Shown here: positions 8,201 through 9,794 of the stretch, piece by piece
Layout of the letters: every line of letters begins with the position of its first letter
How positions within the stretch are numbered: the first letter of the stretch is position 1
Assembly: GCA_964639255.1 (NCBI GenBank)
Contig: CAZXDP010000074.1
Location: 1 to 9,794, forward strand
From: NZQO01 sp964639255
GTDB lineage: Bacteria > Bacteroidota > Bacteroidia > Flavobacteriales > Flavobacteriaceae
DNA: 9,794 nt
Direction of reading: 5' to 3'
Program-made: the position numbers and the translations under genes
The notes under the pieces: model-generated
Told to the model about the DNA's origin: nothing
The model's database searches: none
What the model saw: only the letters and a program-made list of their open reading frames with translations

Positions 8201-9140
8201 CTTCGTCCACCTCATGGAATTGAACCTCATTGAATTGTGTGATGCTAACCGTGGAATTGCCAGTAGGTTCAACCATAGGCTGTACCCGCTTCCCCGCTCC
8301 GCCATCGGCCGTTACATAGTAAAACGAATCGTCGCTATAGGGATTTAAATGCGTATCATTTTCAAAATCGTATCCCTTAGTGTTGGTACCGTAAAACAGT
8401 ATAAAATCTCCACTGTCAAAACTACCGTCCTCCTCGCCCACTACCTGTATGGGAGTTTCCGGTAGGTCAAAAACGGTATTCTCGACATTGAGCAAGGGCA
8501 AGGGTTTACCACCGTTACCGTATACTTTGAGGTTTCTGGGGTTGATTCCGTTTACATCCATTCCCAAATTTTCCAAAAACCGCCTATCGATTCGGTGCAC
8601 CCCGGTTTTTTCAACCTTAAACTTATACCAATTGCCCGTGGCCAGCACCGAATTCGTTACATTGATGTTTCGGCTGGGCAGCGACTGTCTGCCATAGCTG
8701 TAGCGAACGTCGAAAGAGGTTATTTTCTGAATGGAGCCATTTCGGTTCACCAGCGGAACTACAGAAAGAGTGGTGAACACTTGTCCCCTGGCGGTAGATG
8801 AATATAGAGAGGCATCGATGTTTGAAGGGATCAACGTACGGTCCACTTTTTGCAAATCGGCCGCGGTGGCGGGTTGAAACGAAATATTGGATATCTCCAG
8901 CGAGCCGGGAGTGGCAAAATTAGTGTCCTGCCATCGCTCTGAATAGTTTACCTGCACCTCACTTATAGCAAGGATGCCAGCAGACCGTTTCGCAGCTTGA
9001 CTGTTCTTTGCTGAAAATCCCGACGAAGCGGCAGACTTTTGTTGAGCGTCCCAATCGATCACCACGCGTCGGTTTTGGGACCATATCGACCCTATGGCAA
9101 CTGTCGCAATAAGGCTAAAGAGGATAATTTTTCTCATCAT
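5286..9140 (-). CDS. porU: T9SS C-terminal signal peptidase/sortase PorU (gingipain-like, family C25)
   Basis: Surface-exposed cysteine peptidase of the type IX system: it cleaves the C-terminal domain from secreted proteins and, in Porphyromonas, links the new end to A-LPS. From the ATG at 9140 it has 1284 residues. Seen: signal peptide 1-22 (MMRKIILFSLIATVAIGS then IWSQ); a large beta-rich N-terminal part; a gingipain-type peptidase domain at about 539-927 with the catalytic His795 in NYFGHGGEDG and Cys829 in VTVTCEF; beta-sandwich segments at about 930-1180; and a C-terminal sorting-like domain (about 1187-1284) with YPNPF at 1191-1195 and the GKGVYVYKI strand. A sorting-like domain that stays attached is known for PorU. 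The frame stays open upstream to a TTG at 9194, but this would bury the signal peptide behind 18 polar residues and lies upstream of the candidate promoter box, so one of the tandem ATGs (9140 or 9137) is preferred. It is first in the porU-porV-cdd run and is divergent from gldJ. Confidence 0.95.
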   Translation of the reverse strand: MMRKIILFSLIATVAIGSIWSQNRRVVIDWDAQQKSAASSGFSAKNSQAAKRSAGILAISEVQVNYSERWQDTNFATPGSLEISNISFQPATAADLQKVDRTLIPSNIDASLYSSTARGQVFTTLSVVPLVNRNGSIQKITSFDVRYSYGRQSLPSRNINVTNSVLATGNWYKFKVEKTGVHRIDRRFLENLGMDVNGINPRNLKVYGNGGKPLPLLNVENTVFDLPETPIQVVGEEDGSFDSGDFILFYGTNTKGYDFENDTHLNPYSDDSFYYVTADGGAGKRVQPMVEPTGNSTVSITQFNEVQFHEVDEESPAKVGRRWYGNRFTIENEQRYEFTFPNIVPGAPMRVMVRAAAASETNTSMSVSINSTTMNPLNFTRVSGQTFLNPKLLDEEIPAAGETVTVDLTYNNGGNPSSIGYLDYVHVEALRQLTGVNGQLSFRYNQAETLAGVGEYQLTNASQFTQVWDVTNPAFITNTLNEGNAATFSFKAPMGQIREYVAVNPSDYFQPVQISDSRVPNQDIKGTIFKDASGGFQDVDYVIITAPFLLQPALRLANHHKQMRGLRVKVVTTDKIYEEFSSGKQDIGAIRNFVRYVYENASSPNNRIKYLGIFGDTSVDYKNRLPGNNNVVPTFHTLLSTNTISSFMSDDFFGSLDIDEGTIGLVRDGRPGSRLDIDMLDVAVGRILADNVSLANAMVDKIINYTSRETYGNWRNNFVLVSDDVDKSGEQRLQLDLDELGDTINVKKPFINVKKIHSDAFRQQSSAGGDRYPDVNEAIKDAIDVGAVIFNYFGHGGEDGLAHEFIYSQQMARDFQNRDRLPCIVTVTCEFTKFDDPQRITAGELTYMNREGGAISMVTTTRSISIFLGIEYNEALAEQLFGYGQNVPNTPAEGLRISKNNIGDDLRRVVFYIGDPAMPLAFPRQSIRLTTLNGVPLAQATDTLKALSRVRLGGEVVTENGQLISDYSGVVEMKIFDKNVQRQTLDNDNQGVVMNFTTLGEGLFNGQASVTNGKFEVEFVVPRDIQIPVGNGRVSLYARRDNVLEDQTGFNLDLKVGGLNQNAPEDNLGPTIRLFMNDESFVSGGVTNDSPIILAKLEDENGINTASGIGHDIIAILDGDEANPFVLNDYYQTEVDDFTRGTANYKLRDLEEGVHTLTLRAWDVYNNSSTAEIQFVVAGDDELKITRVLNYPNPFVNYTEFWFNHNRPFEPLEVQVQVFTVTGKVVWTKNQIINTDGFLSRDIVWDGRDDFGDRIGKGVYVYKITVKSTLTNQQTEKFEKLVIL

Positions 9141-9154
9141 AACTGTTAACGCTG

Positions 9155-9162
9155 CAAATATA
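9155..9162 (-). promoter_or_regulatory. Candidate -7 element of the porU promoter (TATATTTG)
   Basis: Exact TAnnTTTG match on the minus strand, 14 nt before the tandem ATGATG of porU. It implies a very short leader of roughly 6-9 nt. No TTG occurs at the usual 17-23 nt upstream; the nearest are about 29 nt or more away, so the -33 part is weak or missing. The octamer is identical to the one before porV. Confidence 0.5.
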
Positions 9163-9276
9163 CGGTTAGTATAACGGTTCTCTTTAATGTTCAATTCAAA
9201 AAATATTTATATACTTTAATCGTTCTATGGACGTTAGAGTATTTATTAGTAGCAAAATTGAACGGCACCTAACACC

Positions 9277-9300
9277 GCATTATTATTAAAATAATATTGC
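9277..9300. repeat. 24-nt near-palindrome upstream of gldJ
   Basis: GCA-T-TATTAT, a TAAA centre, then ATAATA-T-TGC: nine paired positions on each side of a 4-nt centre with one T/T mismatch. The right end overlaps the TTG proposed as the -33 element of the gldJ promoter, the geometry of an operator. Most of it is A/T, so chance formation is not excluded. Confidence 0.35.
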
Positions 9301-9326
9301 ACTTTTGCCGTTAATTACTATATTGC
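9297..9326 (+). promoter_or_regulatory. Weak candidate promoter for gldJ
   Basis: TTG at 9297-9299, a 19-nt spacer, then TATATTGC at 9319-9326, which matches TAnnTTTG at four of its six fixed positions. The predicted start of transcription would be about 9331, leaving a leader of about 24 nt. A second imperfect box, CATATTTG at 9341-9348, is closer in sequence but only 6 nt from the ATG, so it would give a leaderless message. Neither is strong. Confidence 0.3.
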
Positions 9327-9354
9327 GAACCCAATTTTTTCATATTTGAAACCT

Positions 9355-9794
9355 ATGAACTTGAAAAAAAATGCACCCCTATGGTCTATTTTGGCCATAT
9401 TCGCGGCGTCCTTTCTGGTGAGCTGCAACAACTCAAGAGACTATAAAAACAGCTCGCGCGCTACGGGTTGGAAGATGAACGCACGTGAAGGCGGATTCCA
9501 GTACAACCCAAAGGCCAAAGAGCAAGAAACCGGCCCCGGCCTTGTATTCGTAGAGGGCGGAACGTTTACTATGGGACGTGTACAAGACGATCCTATGCAC
9601 GATTGGAACAACTCCCCAACCCAACAACACGTACAGTCGTTCTATATGGACGAAACCGAGGTAACCAATTTGATGTACCTCGAGTACCTAGATTGGTTAA
9701 AGGAAGTATTTCCACCAGAGAATGAGAATTTCCGCCAAATATACAACGGAGCGCTTCCAGATACCCTGGTGTGGAGAAACCGATTGGGATTCAA
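9355..9794 (+). CDS. gldJ: Gliding motility lipoprotein GldJ, N-terminal part (runs off the window)
   Basis: The first 146 residues are present; the frame is open to the right edge. GldJ is an outer-membrane-associated lipoprotein needed for gliding and for a working type IX secretion system in Flavobacterium, where it is linked to the GldK ring component. Seen: a lipoprotein signal peptide with lipobox LVSC (21-24), Cys24 being the lipidated residue; then a polar tether; then the start of a formylglycine-generating-enzyme-like (sulfatase-modifying factor) fold with FVEGGTFTMG (65-74) and DETEVTN (99-105). The segment ATGWKMNAREGGFQYN (36-51) is, from memory, characteristic of GldJ rather than GldK, and the adjacent porU also supports GldJ. 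The ATG at 9355 was chosen because it gives the compact lipoprotein signal directly. Any catalytic role of the FGE-like fold is unproven and cannot be judged from this fragment. Confidence 0.93.
   Translation, partial: MNLKKNAPLWSILAIFAASFLVSCNNSRDYKNSSRATGWKMNAREGGFQYNPKAKEQETGPGLVFVEGGTFTMGRVQDDPMHDWNNSPTQQHVQSFYMDETEVTNLMYLEYLDWLKEVFPPENENFRQIYNGALPDTLVWRNRLGF

Larger units (their letters stand above)
9141..9354. promoter_or_regulatory. Divergent porU / gldJ intergenic promoter region
   Basis: A 214-nt A/T-rich gap between two divergent start codons. It holds a clear TATATTTG box toward porU, a weaker candidate promoter toward gldJ, and a 24-nt near-palindrome (9277-9300). No small ORF with a credible start and no RNA gene is visible. 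Its location makes it the likely control point for the gliding/secretion genes on both sides. Confidence 0.6.

Noticed and set aside
9433..9630. 65-codon open frame on the minus strand
   Set aside because: Antisense to the conserved N-terminal part of gldJ.

Overview
The window looks like chromosome from a member of the Bacteroidota, most likely family Flavobacteriaceae. The evidence is a textbook type IX secretion (T9SS) and gliding locus (gldJ, porU, porV), Bacteroidota-type promoter elements (TTG about 18-20 nt upstream of TAnnTTTG), A/T-rich leaders without clear Shine-Dalgarno sequences, and a pyruvate dehydrogenase E1-alpha/E2 gene pair without an E1-beta gene. Genus cannot be decided from this piece. 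I see no mobile element, CRISPR array, tRNA or rRNA.

Layout: the minus strand carries, in order of transcription, porU (9140-5286), porV (5249-4083), cdd (4077-3592), pdhA (3476-2478), pdhC (2474-765) and a short-chain dehydrogenase (689-6). gldJ leaves in the opposite direction at 9355 and runs off the right edge. The 214-nt gap between porU and gldJ is a divergent promoter region. Coding density is otherwise very high: porU-porV 36 nt, porV-cdd 5 nt, cdd-pdhA 115 nt with a strong promoter, pdhA-pdhC 3 nt, pdhC-SDR 75 nt with a strong intrinsic terminator.

How the genes work together: PorU is the surface cysteine peptidase that removes the C-terminal sorting domain of T9SS cargo, and PorV is the outer-membrane barrel that shuttles cargo to it. 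GldJ is an outer-membrane lipoprotein of the gliding/T9SS machinery. Cdd (pyrimidine salvage) is probably co-transcribed with porV. PdhA and PdhC are the E1-alpha and E2 subunits of the pyruvate dehydrogenase complex and form their own transcription unit. The SDR is a generic NAD(P)-dependent oxidoreductase of unknown substrate.

Start codons need care. The longest open frames for porU and porV begin at TTG codons, but ATG codons downstream give clean signal peptides and sit just after exact TATATTTG boxes, so the ATGs are used here. For cdd the TTG appears to be the real start. I did not find a convincing undescribed system. The observations most worth a second look are an EF-hand-like calcium-binding loop in PorV, the twin TATATTTG promoters, a dyad upstream of gldJ, and the terminator placed 16 nt before the SDR gene.
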